The notes below the pieces were generated by a model that saw only the letters and a list, made by a program, of their open reading frames with translations, made no database searches and was not told where the DNA came from. Shown here piece after piece: positions 18,164 to 26,466 of a DNA stretch of 62,858 nt (positions are counted from its first letter, which is position 1; each line of letters begins with the position of its first letter). The translations under genes were made by a program, and so were the position numbers. The stretch lies in IMG/VR virus record IMGVR_UViG_3300025131_005047, positions 1 through 62,858 of that record. The stretch is one strand, 5' to 3'. This DNA comes from a virus.

Positions 18164-18175
18164 TATTTATAAATA
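18164..18175. promoter_or_regulatory. Palindromic bidirectional T4-type late promoter
   Basis: The perfect palindrome TATTTATAAATA contains the T4 late promoter element TATAAATA on both strands. It lies in the 36-bp gap between divergent genes deoC (minus) and a P-loop kinase (plus), about 13 bp from each start. A further minus-strand copy of the element lies at 18183-18176. It probably serves both genes through the gp55-like sigma factor encoded at 61.2 kb. Confidence 0.65.
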
Positions 18176-18187
18176 TATTTATAATAT

Positions 18188-18841
18188 ATGAAAAATTTGA
18201 TTAGAAATGCACTAAGAGAAGAACTACTACTGGAAGAGAAGGTAATTGGGTTTGATTCCCCAACCAACAACTTTGTGGTGGTAGCAGGAGGTCCTGGTGC
18301 AGGAAAAAGCTTTATAACACGAAATTTAATTAATCTAGACAATGTTAAAGAATTTAATGTCGACCAAGTAAGAGTTATGACAGCAAAAAAACTATGGGGA
18401 GACGATTGGGAAGAAATGATATCTACAGAAGAAGGGTACCAAGAAATATTAAATAGAACTTATACTACATCTGACCCTAGAAACTTAACTGTAAGATTTC
18501 TTAAACAATTTTTACAACAAGAAAGAAATCAGGGAGTTAATGTTATTTATGATGCAGGTGGAGGACAACAACAAGTAATGAAAGATGTATGGAGTCTTGC
18601 AAAAGATTCGGGATTTAATACCACTTTAGTTTATGTGAGGACCCCTTTAGAATTAGCCCAAATAAGAAATGATGAACGACCTAGAAGTTTACCGGATGAT
18701 ATGGTAGCCCAATATCATCAAAAAGTTAAAGACAATATGAGAAATATAATACCATTATTTGATAATGTTTGGATTATAGATAACAAGGAGTTAATAAACT
18801 TGGGGGATAGACCTTCTGAGAATATAGAAAAGATAAAATAA
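18188..18841 (+). CDS. P-loop kinase (zeta-toxin/polynucleotide kinase-like) with N-terminal leader
   Basis: A 217-residue P-loop NTPase. Walker A is GGPGAGKS (34-41) after the strand NFVVVA; VIYDAGGG is the second acidic strand and RNDERPRSLPDD is an arginine-rich lid. This layout matches AAA_33/zeta-toxin-like small-molecule or polynucleotide kinases. The first 20 residues (MKNLIRNALREELLLEE) form a helical leader with L-x-E motifs, like the leaders on the neighbouring aldolase and phosphatase. It diverges from deoC at a palindromic late promoter and ends 1 bp before a convergent HAD gene. The substrate is unknown. No antitoxin partner is visible, so a toxin role is not favoured. Confidence 0.7.
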   Translation: MKNLIRNALREELLLEEKVIGFDSPTNNFVVVAGGPGAGKSFITRNLINLDNVKEFNVDQVRVMTAKKLWGDDWEEMISTEEGYQEILNRTYTTSDPRNLTVRFLKQFLQQERNQGVNVIYDAGGGQQQVMKDVWSLAKDSGFNTTLVYVRTPLELAQIRNDERPRSLPDDMVAQYHQKVKDNMRNIIPLFDNVWIIDNKELINLGDRPSENIEKIK

Positions 18842-18842
18842 C

Positions 18843-19277
18843 TTAAATAGTCTTTATAATTTCCAATTTTATATTGGGATAATTTTTCATAGCTTTAGTT
18901 ACCGACGTGATATGTTTATCTTTATCTTCCCAGTATTTAACATGAACACATCCTGGATATTTCTTCAGAATTTTTTTTACTCTATTTCCTTTATCACGGT
19001 CCTCATTGTCAATTAAGTAATAATCATCAAAGATATAACCAAATCTATTAAGTAGATTTATTAACGGTTCTTTAACTTCCATTCTTCTATTAGATAGTAA
19101 AATAAATACACCTTCTGGGTCATAATTTAAAGATGTTGTATAATCCTTTTTAGTTTTTACTATAGCGGTAAAATTAAGGGCGGGGTCGAGACTTTCTTTT
19201 TGGTCGAGATATTCTATCGTCTCTTCGTAGGGTAAGCCGACAATTGTGTTGTCAAAATCAAATAGGTATATGGTCAT
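18843..19277 (-). CDS. Small HAD-superfamily phosphatase
   Basis: A 144-residue HAD protein: motif I LFDFDNTIV (Asp7, Asp9), motif II FILLSNRR, Lys in DRDKGNRVKKIL, and the acidic motif in KYWEDKDKHI. The length suggests a minimal Rossmann core without a cap, as in phage polynucleotide or nucleotide 3'/5' phosphatases. It has no N-terminal leader, in contrast to the HAD protein at 15.7 kb. It converges with the P-loop kinase; a separate kinase and phosphatase pair next to each other recalls T4 Pnk activities, but RNA or DNA end repair is only a guess. Confidence 0.75.
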   Translation of the reverse strand: MTIYLFDFDNTIVGLPYEETIEYLDQKESLDPALNFTAIVKTKKDYTTSLNYDPEGVFILLSNRRMEVKEPLINLLNRFGYIFDDYYLIDNEDRDKGNRVKKILKKYPGCVHVKYWEDKDKHITSVTKAMKNYPNIKLEIIKTI

Positions 19278-19432
19278 ATAATATATTTTATTGTTAGTAC
19301 AAAGATACTAAAAAAATCTCAAATAACCATAACAAACTTCAATATAATTTATTTGGATTATATGAAACCTTTTATTATCTTTAGAGTATAATATAATAGA
19401 AAACTAATGTATAATTATAAAATAAAGAAAAT

Positions 19433-19663
19433 ATGACTTACCTACTAATTTATTTACTTGTCTCAACTGTCGTAATGGCAGGTTTTGTTTTGTTGAACGA
19501 AAAACAATTACAGGAGAACTATCTTAAAATTGAAGAAGAGCGTAATGGTACACCATCTAATTTATGGTATAATTTTTATATATTAACCCATTTTTTAAAA
19601 GCTCCACTTTTATTTCCTTTAATATTTGTATTAATATTACGTAATGGTGGAAAGATTATATAA
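19433..19663 (+). CDS. Small two-helix membrane protein
   Basis: A 76-residue protein with two hydrophobic segments (residues about 3-21 and 52-70) separated by a charged linker (QLQENYLKIEEERNG). It is likely an inner membrane protein with both termini on the same side. The start has an A-rich upstream sequence (aaagaaaat). It stands alone between a minus-strand HAD gene and a terminator. No family is recognised; superinfection exclusion, holin-like or envelope roles are possible, and none is supported by a motif. Confidence 0.6.
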   Translation: MTYLLIYLLVSTVVMAGFVLLNEKQLQENYLKIEEERNGTPSNLWYNFYILTHFLKAPLLFPLIFVLILRNGGKII

Positions 19664-19664
19664 T

Positions 19665-19691
19665 AAAAAAAGGTCCGAAAGGACCTTTTTT
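19665..19691. terminator. Bidirectional rho-independent terminator
   Basis: The sequence A-run, GGTCC, GAAA tetraloop, GGACC, T-run is a near-perfect inverted repeat. It lies 2 bp after the membrane protein stop and 10 bp from the stop of the convergent acidic protein gene, so it can end transcription from both sides. The GNRA-type loop and long U-tract support a strong terminator. Confidence 0.88.
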
Positions 19692-19700
19692 AATTTATAT

Positions 19701-20954
19701 TTATTCAAGTTCTATCTCAGCGTATTCCTCACCAAGAGAAATCTCATCATCAATATCTTCAAGCGCTTCATCCTCTTCTACCTCTGGATAAGGTATTGGG
19801 TTACTTACCGCATCATAACTTCTAGGAGCTGTTCCTCCTGGTTTACCTGATGCCATTAATTCTGCGGTGTACGTCATAAAATTATTTAATTTAGTTAATG
19901 TGTTCATTATCTGATGTCTTGTTTTCTTATCTTTAATGAAGGTCCATGCCTTTTTAAGATTTGATACAATATTTTCTATCCCGCTAGCGGCTGAAACCCC
20001 AGGATTACGACCACCACTCCATTCTGACTGTTCTACCAGTAAATAATTTTTTCTAGCCAATCCTCTAATTCTTTCTTTAACAATAGACTTTCTTATTTCT
20101 GTAAAAGTCTCCTCAATCATTAAATCTAATTGCTCTAATTGACTTTTGTGGTATAAATCATCTACTGATTCAAAATGAGTACCATATTCGCCTCTATCTT
20201 CATGGTCTTCATCATAAGACATATCTTTTTTAAGAGCACTTCTATGACTTCTACTCATATCGTCATGTTTTAATCTGTACTCATCATGTCCTTCATCTGC
20301 ACCATAATTATAAGTTTCTTCACCCTCACTATCTTCTTCAAGAGCCACACTATTAAACTTCTCTAAAGCGTCCATCGCCTTCTTTGTTTGACGTACTTTT
20401 TCTCGATTTTCTTCATTATCCTCAGCATCTCCTTCTTCTTCTATTCTTTGTTGCTTTATATTAGAATCAACACCTACAACTCTAGATTTTCTACCATCAA
20501 ACTCACTTCTATCTGAATGGTCAATATCTTCATAACCTTCACCCATTTCATAATCTCTTAACTTATCCATATTTAAATAAGCCCCAATTTCATCTTCATC
20601 AAAACCTTCTGCACTTTGGTCTGCCGTATATCCTGGAGTAAACTCACCTTCTTCATAACTAGGTCGATGACCACCCCCACCTTTATCATGACTAGGTCGT
20701 CTTTCATGTCTATAATCATCAAAAATTTCCTCTTCATTGGTTACGGTCATATCAGTATAGAAATCTTCAGAATCTGCTATAGCTAGGTCTACCGGGGGAG
20801 TTAACTGTTCGTTATATTGTTTTTCCATTAATCGAGTTAATTGTTCCTCACTAACCACTATTTCTTGAGGCTGTGACCCATAAGTTTCATGAATCTTCTT
20901 GGTTTTACCTAAACCTTCTAATATATTAGACTTTTTTAAATTGATTTTCTTCAT
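19701..20954 (-). CDS. Acidic phage protein of unknown function, sheath-linked
   Basis: A 417-residue protein, very rich in Asp, Glu, Gly, Tyr and His over residues 60-260, looking largely disordered. The C-terminal part (about 275-400) is helical, with segments such as LDLMIEETFTEIRKSIVKERI and NTLTKLNNFMTYTAELMASG. The N-terminus (KKINLKKSNILEG) contains an I-L-E-G motif similar to a prohead-protease site, followed by EEQLTRLME. It lies 2 bp after the tail sheath stop and ends at the terminator. It may be a tail or head accessory or internal protein; no known family is recognised. Confidence 0.6.
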   Translation of the reverse strand: MKKINLKKSNILEGLGKTKKIHETYGSQPQEIVVSEEQLTRLMEKQYNEQLTPPVDLAIADSEDFYTDMTVTNEEEIFDDYRHERRPSHDKGGGGHRPSYEEGEFTPGYTADQSAEGFDEDEIGAYLNMDKLRDYEMGEGYEDIDHSDRSEFDGRKSRVVGVDSNIKQQRIEEEGDAEDNEENREKVRQTKKAMDALEKFNSVALEEDSEGEETYNYGADEGHDEYRLKHDDMSRSHRSALKKDMSYDEDHEDRGEYGTHFESVDDLYHKSQLEQLDLMIEETFTEIRKSIVKERIRGLARKNYLLVEQSEWSGGRNPGVSAASGIENIVSNLKKAWTFIKDKKTRHQIMNTLTKLNNFMTYTAELMASGKPGGTAPRSYDAVSNPIPYPEVEEDEALEDIDDEISLGEEYAEIELE

Positions 20955-20956
20955 TT

Positions 20957-23900
20957 TTATACGTTCTCAAAAGATGCTCCTGTTGGAGTTATTAGGAATT
21001 CAACACTAATGAATTCAAGTGACCTTGTTGGTTTGATATAAATCTTACCTTCCAAGGTATTTTGGTCTATTAATTGTGGGTCATCAGATAGTACCACTCT
21101 AAAGTCTGTTAATCCTCTTTCTCTTCTAATAGAATCTAGAATTGGGTTTACTAAGTCTAAGAACTCATTTCTAACCTGTTCATCATTTTGTTCAAACAAT
21201 AATCTAACAGCAACTGCCGATATAAGTTTTCTAGCCTGTAGTAATAATCTTCTAACATTAATTCTATCTAACGCGGATTCTCTAATTTGTAAAGTTTTAT
21301 TACCCCAGATTACCGTACCTACATCAGAGTAGGTTGCAATTGGATTGATTCTACCTTGATAAAGGGTGTCTCTCTCATCTAGTGTAAGTTTCTTTCTTGC
21401 TTTAACAGCGTTTACAATACCCCGAGTATAACCAGCCGATGCGAACCATGGGAATGATATGTTATCCGTCAATGCTATGTTTCTCATTACCTCGTATGTT
21501 GGTGGTATGTATATTCTTACATTATTTTCTGTGTCATTATTAAGTACCCAAGGATAGTAAGTAGCCGTATAGTTAGAATCTATTCCAGTATTCTCTAAAG
21601 CTTGAACCGCGTTTAGAGGTGAAACGATACTAGCAGCATCACTCGGTGTAGCAACAAACATATTATAATCTGGTGTAGTTGCCACGTAAAGTGAATCCGC
21701 TCTATCATCCTCAATCATTTCTATAGATTCTTCTACTAAGTTACTATTATTAACATAATCAATACCTGGAGTAGCGAATATATTAATATTAACAGCTTCA
21801 GGATTAGCAAATGTGTGAATACCATCTAAATATGGATAATAATCCGTACTTGCGTCTAATGTACCGATTGGTTTGAATGAACCGTCACCAGTTGCGTTAG
21901 GGTATTCTGTAGTTGGACATGCTCCAGCTAAGTAACCACTTTGTCCTCTTCTATACGCGTCAGAATTACTTCTAGTTTTTCTATAGATATCCCAACCATC
22001 GAATCCACCATATGGTAGTACAGTGAATTTTCTTGAGTTTAATCTATAATAAGGGTCAGTAACTAAGATAGGTTCTGCTTGGAATGTAGCCTCTCCAACC
22101 ACAAATTGGTTGGTTATTCCAGATGTACCACCTACAGGACAACCACAATTAATAACTGCACATAACTCACCTTGTGTATAAGTACAGGTAGCATCTTTAT
22201 CCAGGTGGAACCCTTGTGTTAAACAAGGCCAGTCATTACCTGTAGGGTCTGCACATTTATCATTTGGTGCTTGTTTTCCTTTATAGTGGAAGAAATCTGG
22301 GTCGATTCCAATTGTGTCAGATATACCCAAATAAACCTGTCTTGGTTTATCTCCAGCACTAATAACTTCATTGCTTCCTCCTGATGATGTTCCAAACGGA
22401 GGATTATAAATTATTTCTCCTGGAGAATCATATTTTCTTTTATAAAGAACTGTTGGGTTCTTTCTACTAGCGTATTTTCTAAATAAGTAACCTTCAAAAC
22501 CACAAGGTAACGCTGTCCAAAGAGTATCGTCCATTTCAATATCTGGATTCATTTCTAACATTGCGTATCTACTCATTAATTCATATGTACCATCTGAAGT
22601 TCCAACTTTTTTACCTATGTAACTATTCAAGGTTGGGTTCAAACTACATCTAGTGTATTTCTCTAAAACTATTGGGTTAGCGTCCGTATCATTAAAGTCT
22701 CTGATAACAAAATCAAACTCAGCTCTTTCAAAACTAAGATTAATAATTGAGAATTTAACTGCTCTATTTGCTGCATCTCCATCAGGAATTGTTATAAATC
22801 TAAATAATTGGTATACTTTGAAACCTCTTAATTCAGATACAATCCATGGTGTTACTGGTGTTTGCCATTTTTCTTGATAGAATGCGATAGTATCCGTGTT
22901 AGCTGCTTCTCTAAATGAAGGTAGTGCTTGTAAAGTACATCTTAATCCTCTTACATAACCTTTTTTCCAGAAATGAGTTAACATTTTAGGATAAGCCTCC
23001 TCAACAAAAATAGGTACTTGTGTAGTGTCCCTATCAAAGTTACCAACACCATAAACTCGTTTTATATAATTTGTAGAACTTTCATTCATTGAAACATCAA
23101 ACATTCTACTTGTTCCTAATTTATCTATTACTCTCATACCAAAATCAGCAAATGGGTTGTTTAATACTTGACTCCATGTTGCCCCTGTACATACAAAAGC
23201 TACATCGGTTGCCCCGGTTACATCATAAAGTGGACCACCCGAACTTAAAGTACTTAACCCTCTCGAACGGAAAGTTGCAACTACTTGGTCATGATATTCA
23301 CAAAAAGTGTCTCCACTTAGTCGACACATTGTTATTGTAGTAATACCACTATATTGTGATTGTTGAATACTTGTTCCTGTGGTTGAAATATCTATTGCTG
23401 ATGTATAGGTCCCTGTTCCTCCACTTCTCGCTCCTAAAGTAAATAAAACAGAATAACCATCATATTTGTTTGTTACGGCATTATAATCAAAGAAATTATA
23501 TGTCCAAGTATCGTTCTTGTCGTCACATCTATCTGAACAGTGACTACTTAATCTATCAAACACTCCCCATCCATGAGTGTGAGGGTCAGTTCCGGTAATT
23601 ACACCATAAGGTATTGGTGCATTCATTTCAGGATAATTAATTGAGTTACCTGAACATACGCCAGAGTACTCTGCAAACTGGTGACAACCATATGACCATC
23701 CTAGACCTGTTCCTGATACAGCTACATCTGCTGGTGAGCCGTCTAAAGCGACTGGATGTTGTCCATTTAATTTTCCTGCTGCATATGTATAAAATGATGT
23801 TAAATCTGCTCTTAATGTAGTTGTACTTCCATTATACAATTCTATTGTGTTATCCATTCTATCACCTAAAAAAGTTGAACCCGCGATAATACTATCTATT

Positions 23901-24424
23901 ACCGAACCACCACCTGCATTTTTTACTGTGTTAGTAGAAGCAGTAAATACTGTTGTAAATAAAGCTTCGGTTGAACAATCTTCTGTAAGGCCTGTTATGC
24001 CGTCACAACATTGTGTAACAGCACTCATTGATGGGTCTTTTACATGACATAAATGTTTTAATGTTGTACAATCTAAATCTCCTAAAGTTATTACCGACCA
24101 AGAAGGTCCTGCGTCATAACCAGAATATCCTAATACTCTTGTTACAAATAGTTGATTTGATTGTTGTAAATAAGCTTTAGCGATATACCCCAATTCGTAT
24201 TTAGGTATCTGAGAGCCTACGTACTTTTCAGCACTTACACCCCCAAAATATGTGGTAAAATCACCATATGAACTTATAAAAATCGGCTCAAAAGCCGGTC
24301 CTCTTAATGCTTCTCCTGAAAGTCCTAATGTAGTAACTCCTACACTTTGTGATACGAAACTAAGGTCTTTCTCCGAAGTATACACCCCGGGGGAAACAAA
24401 AACTCTGTTAGAATTGTTAGCCAT
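20957..24424 (-). CDS. 18: Tail sheath protein (T4 gp18-like), unusually long
   Basis: A 1155-residue sheath protein. The N-terminus (VSPGVYTSEKDLSF, GLSGEALRGPAF, SYGDFTTYFGG) and C-terminus (GTVIWGNKTLQIR, INVRRLLLQARKLIS, FRVVLSDDPQLIDQNTLEGK) carry the conserved sheath polymerisation core. T4 gp18 has 659 residues, so about 500 residues are inserted between the two ends. The insert includes cysteine clusters (Cys119, 126, 139, 140 and 150; another near 740-790) and probably forms surface domains on the sheath. Its role is tail contraction driving DNA injection. It starts an operon with the acidic protein. Confidence 0.92.
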   Translation of the reverse strand: MANNSNRVFVSPGVYTSEKDLSFVSQSVGVTTLGLSGEALRGPAFEPIFISSYGDFTTYFGGVSAEKYVGSQIPKYELGYIAKAYLQQSNQLFVTRVLGYSGYDAGPSWSVITLGDLDCTTLKHLCHVKDPSMSAVTQCCDGITGLTEDCSTEALFTTVFTASTNTVKNAGGGSVIDSIIAGSTFLGDRMDNTIELYNGSTTTLRADLTSFYTYAAGKLNGQHPVALDGSPADVAVSGTGLGWSYGCHQFAEYSGVCSGNSINYPEMNAPIPYGVITGTDPHTHGWGVFDRLSSHCSDRCDDKNDTWTYNFFDYNAVTNKYDGYSVLFTLGARSGGTGTYTSAIDISTTGTSIQQSQYSGITTITMCRLSGDTFCEYHDQVVATFRSRGLSTLSSGGPLYDVTGATDVAFVCTGATWSQVLNNPFADFGMRVIDKLGTSRMFDVSMNESSTNYIKRVYGVGNFDRDTTQVPIFVEEAYPKMLTHFWKKGYVRGLRCTLQALPSFREAANTDTIAFYQEKWQTPVTPWIVSELRGFKVYQLFRFITIPDGDAANRAVKFSIINLSFERAEFDFVIRDFNDTDANPIVLEKYTRCSLNPTLNSYIGKKVGTSDGTYELMSRYAMLEMNPDIEMDDTLWTALPCGFEGYLFRKYASRKNPTVLYKRKYDSPGEIIYNPPFGTSSGGSNEVISAGDKPRQVYLGISDTIGIDPDFFHYKGKQAPNDKCADPTGNDWPCLTQGFHLDKDATCTYTQGELCAVINCGCPVGGTSGITNQFVVGEATFQAEPILVTDPYYRLNSRKFTVLPYGGFDGWDIYRKTRSNSDAYRRGQSGYLAGACPTTEYPNATGDGSFKPIGTLDASTDYYPYLDGIHTFANPEAVNINIFATPGIDYVNNSNLVEESIEMIEDDRADSLYVATTPDYNMFVATPSDAASIVSPLNAVQALENTGIDSNYTATYYPWVLNNDTENNVRIYIPPTYEVMRNIALTDNISFPWFASAGYTRGIVNAVKARKKLTLDERDTLYQGRINPIATYSDVGTVIWGNKTLQIRESALDRINVRRLLLQARKLISAVAVRLLFEQNDEQVRNEFLDLVNPILDSIRRERGLTDFRVVLSDDPQLIDQNTLEGKIYIKPTRSLEFISVEFLITPTGASFENV

Positions 24425-24534
24425 CTGTTATTATTTTAATTTTTGTTTATTAGTTTTATTTCTTAATAAATATGAATCTCTTATCGAAAAGAATTACATA
24501 AAACTAGGTATTTATGATTAAGTAGGAATAAAGT

Positions 24535-24720
24535 ATGACTATTTTCTACCTTACGACTATGAATGATAAGAAACCCATAAAAAACCTTAAAATTAAACCT
24601 GAAATACACAAGGTGTTAAAAGACTATTGCAATAAGAATGGTTTAAAAATGTTTAAGTTTGTAGAAAAACTAATTTTAGATAAATGTATCCCTAAAAAAG
24701 ACATTTATGGGGACTCATAA
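24535..24720 (+). CDS. Small ribbon-helix-helix-like protein
   Basis: A 61-residue basic protein with a pattern like an RHH/CopG domain: IKNLKIKPEIHKVLKDYC, a turn KNGLK, then FVEKLILDKC. An AGGA sequence lies 7 bp before the ATG at 24535; an internal ATG at 24559 is an alternative start giving 52 residues. It is the only plus-strand gene between the minus-strand sheath and connector genes and overlaps the end of the latter by 6 bp. It could be a small DNA-binding regulator. The family call is based on pattern only. Confidence 0.5.
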   Translation: MTIFYLTTMNDKKPIKNLKIKPEIHKVLKDYCNKNGLKMFKFVEKLILDKCIPKKDIYGDS

Positions 24721-25884
24721 TATGTTTCCACAAAACTCTATAGAAGCTGGGTAATATGGATTGGTTGGTGTCACCATTAAACTTAATACATCTTCATTAC
24801 TAATTTCTATTATTTTGCCGTAATCTATCCCTAAGAATATTCCGTTTTGGTATACTGTGTAGGTTCCGACATTATGTTGAGCAGAAATTTGTAAATTAAT
24901 AGTATAGTTATAAGTTTTAGTAACTGAATGAGTTGTAGTAATAGTATATCCCGTACTAGAAATTCCTGTACTTCCGTTAGTGCAAGTATCACCACTTTGT
25001 CCGTTATAGGTGCATCCGCTATAAAAATCCCAGGACTCACAAACTTTATCTGGATTTTCATCGCTGATACTATGAGGTCTATTCTTTTTAGTTTTAGTGT
25101 CAGTTTCAAAAACTAATAAAGACCTAGAGATAGCAGGAGTAACCTCAAACTCCTCCTCATCAATCAAAAATCCTTGCATCTGAAAAGTATAATTTTGCAT
25201 ATAAAATTTTCTACTTTCTAAATCTGATATTTGACTTTCATCACTTATCGTCTCAAGGATGATTGGTATATAATGACCTTTTACAAATGTATAAGCCTGT
25301 CTAGAACTAAATTTCTGTAACACAACTCTATTAAATTGATTTAATTCTCTCATTCTATTACAAACTAATCTCACATCATAAGTTATATCTATAGGAACTG
25401 GTTGTGGTATCTTATATAAATCCATTCCTTTTCTTTGGCCATCCCAAGTAGGTACTTTCGCATAGTGAAAAGTTTTTCTATTAGGTATTGTATATTGTAG
25501 GGAAGGATTAGTTCCAAATTGTACATCAGGCCTCCTAACTACGCACACAAATGGTAGAGTTATGTTCTCATCTCCGTCTACAAATTTCCATGTATTAGTA
25601 AACTCACCCCATCTCTGTGTGGTTAAAATCTGTTTAATTAGCGGAACTTCTTTTCCTTGTAATGTTATAGGAAGCTCTGCCTTTACAAAATCTAACATTC
25701 CTAAATCTAAATCCGCATGTAAAACACTTTTAGGCAAATAAGTTCCGTCCTCTGTTATAAATTCTGCTAGTTGTCTTCTTCTCTCAGGAGTGGCATACCC
25801 ATTATAACCATGTGGATAATTCTGTTGGTTTCTCACCACAGGATAGATATCTAATGTTTTTTTTACTTTTTTAGGTATTGCCAT
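24715..25884 (-). CDS. Neck/tail-completion structural protein
   Basis: A 389-residue protein two bases after the gp14-like gene and upstream of the sheath. The central part (RQAYTFVKGHYIPIILETI, YMQNYTFQMQGFLIDEEEF) resembles tail-terminator and sheath-stabiliser proteins of T4-type phages. The C-terminal about 100 residues are Ser/Thr/Gly-rich with several cysteines and look like an added beta domain. By position it should cap the tail or join tail to neck (gp15/gp3 role). Exact equivalence is not established. Confidence 0.55.
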   Translation of the reverse strand: MAIPKKVKKTLDIYPVVRNQQNYPHGYNGYATPERRRQLAEFITEDGTYLPKSVLHADLDLGMLDFVKAELPITLQGKEVPLIKQILTTQRWGEFTNTWKFVDGDENITLPFVCVVRRPDVQFGTNPSLQYTIPNRKTFHYAKVPTWDGQRKGMDLYKIPQPVPIDITYDVRLVCNRMRELNQFNRVVLQKFSSRQAYTFVKGHYIPIILETISDESQISDLESRKFYMQNYTFQMQGFLIDEEEFEVTPAISRSLLVFETDTKTKKNRPHSISDENPDKVCESWDFYSGCTYNGQSGDTCTNGSTGISSTGYTITTTHSVTKTYNYTINLQISAQHNVGTYTVYQNGIFLGIDYGKIIEISNEDVLSLMVTPTNPYYPASIEFCGNIL

Positions 25885-25886
25885 TT

Positions 25887-26402
25887 TTATATTCCTTTAA
25901 ATTCATTAGGCTGTGTTGGTACACATACTAGGGTTCTATAAAATGATTTATAACCTAATATAGTGTGAGTATTATCTGAAGTTACTTTACCATCATTTGC
26001 AACTGTATAGTAATTAACTTTATCTTCGGACTCTGCATATCCAATATAATCCCCATACCTTATATCGATAGATAATTCTTCTAAATGTTTTTTATAAACA
26101 CTAACTCTAAGATTACCGGGCTCATTATATCTTGCAAGCCCTGATGCATATGAAGAATTTGCAGGTTCAGCAATTTGTACTAAAGCTTTAAACTCAACAG
26201 GAGGGAAATATCTTATTTCATCTGGTGACGCTTCCCCATACACATCATCCACATTTGTCTTCTGTCTATCAACACTATACAATACTAAGGTAAAATTTAA
26301 CCAACCATGTAGCCATTCCATGCCCATTCTTTCTTGAAGACGGAAATCTTCAGAGCCAAAAAATTTATTTACCCTAGTTATTGGTATTTTTTTATCACTC
26401 AT
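25887..26402 (-). CDS. Neck protein (gp14-like candidate)
   Basis: A 171-residue protein with a VDDVYGEASPDEIRYFPPVE segment and a compact beta-rich C-terminal half (NLRVSVYKKHLEELSIDIRYGDYIGY). A D-x-(I/V)-(F/Y)-G-E motif followed by a beta barrel is seen in T4 gp14-type neck proteins. It starts the minus-strand connector-sheath run and is divergent from the SNF2 helicase across a palindromic late promoter. The neck role is inferred from pattern and order. Confidence 0.5.
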   Translation of the reverse strand: MSDKKIPITRVNKFFGSEDFRLQERMGMEWLHGWLNFTLVLYSVDRQKTNVDDVYGEASPDEIRYFPPVEFKALVQIAEPANSSYASGLARYNEPGNLRVSVYKKHLEELSIDIRYGDYIGYAESEDKVNYYTVANDGKVTSDNTHTILGYKSFYRTLVCVPTQPNEFKGI

Positions 26403-26412
26403 GTCCTCTTTT

Positions 26413-26424
26413 TATTTATAAATA
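26413..26424. promoter_or_regulatory. Palindromic bidirectional T4-type late promoter
   Basis: A second perfect TATTTATAAATA palindrome, placing TATAAATA on both strands, in the 64-bp gap between the gp14-like gene (minus, 11 bp away) and the SNF2 helicase (plus, 43 bp away). Same architecture as at 18164. Confidence 0.65.
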
Positions 26425-26466
26425 TCATATAAAGCCTTATATTTATGGTGTAAAAATTTATAAACT

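Noticed and set aside
18188-18841. Zeta-type toxin of a toxin-antitoxin pair
   Set aside because: The P-loop kinase fold fits, but there is no small antitoxin gene beside it and the leader and neighbours suggest a phage enzyme.
19278-19432. Host-type promoter in the gap upstream of the small membrane protein
   Set aside because: TATAAT-like sequences are present (for example near 19387) but no matching -35 element at a suitable distance.
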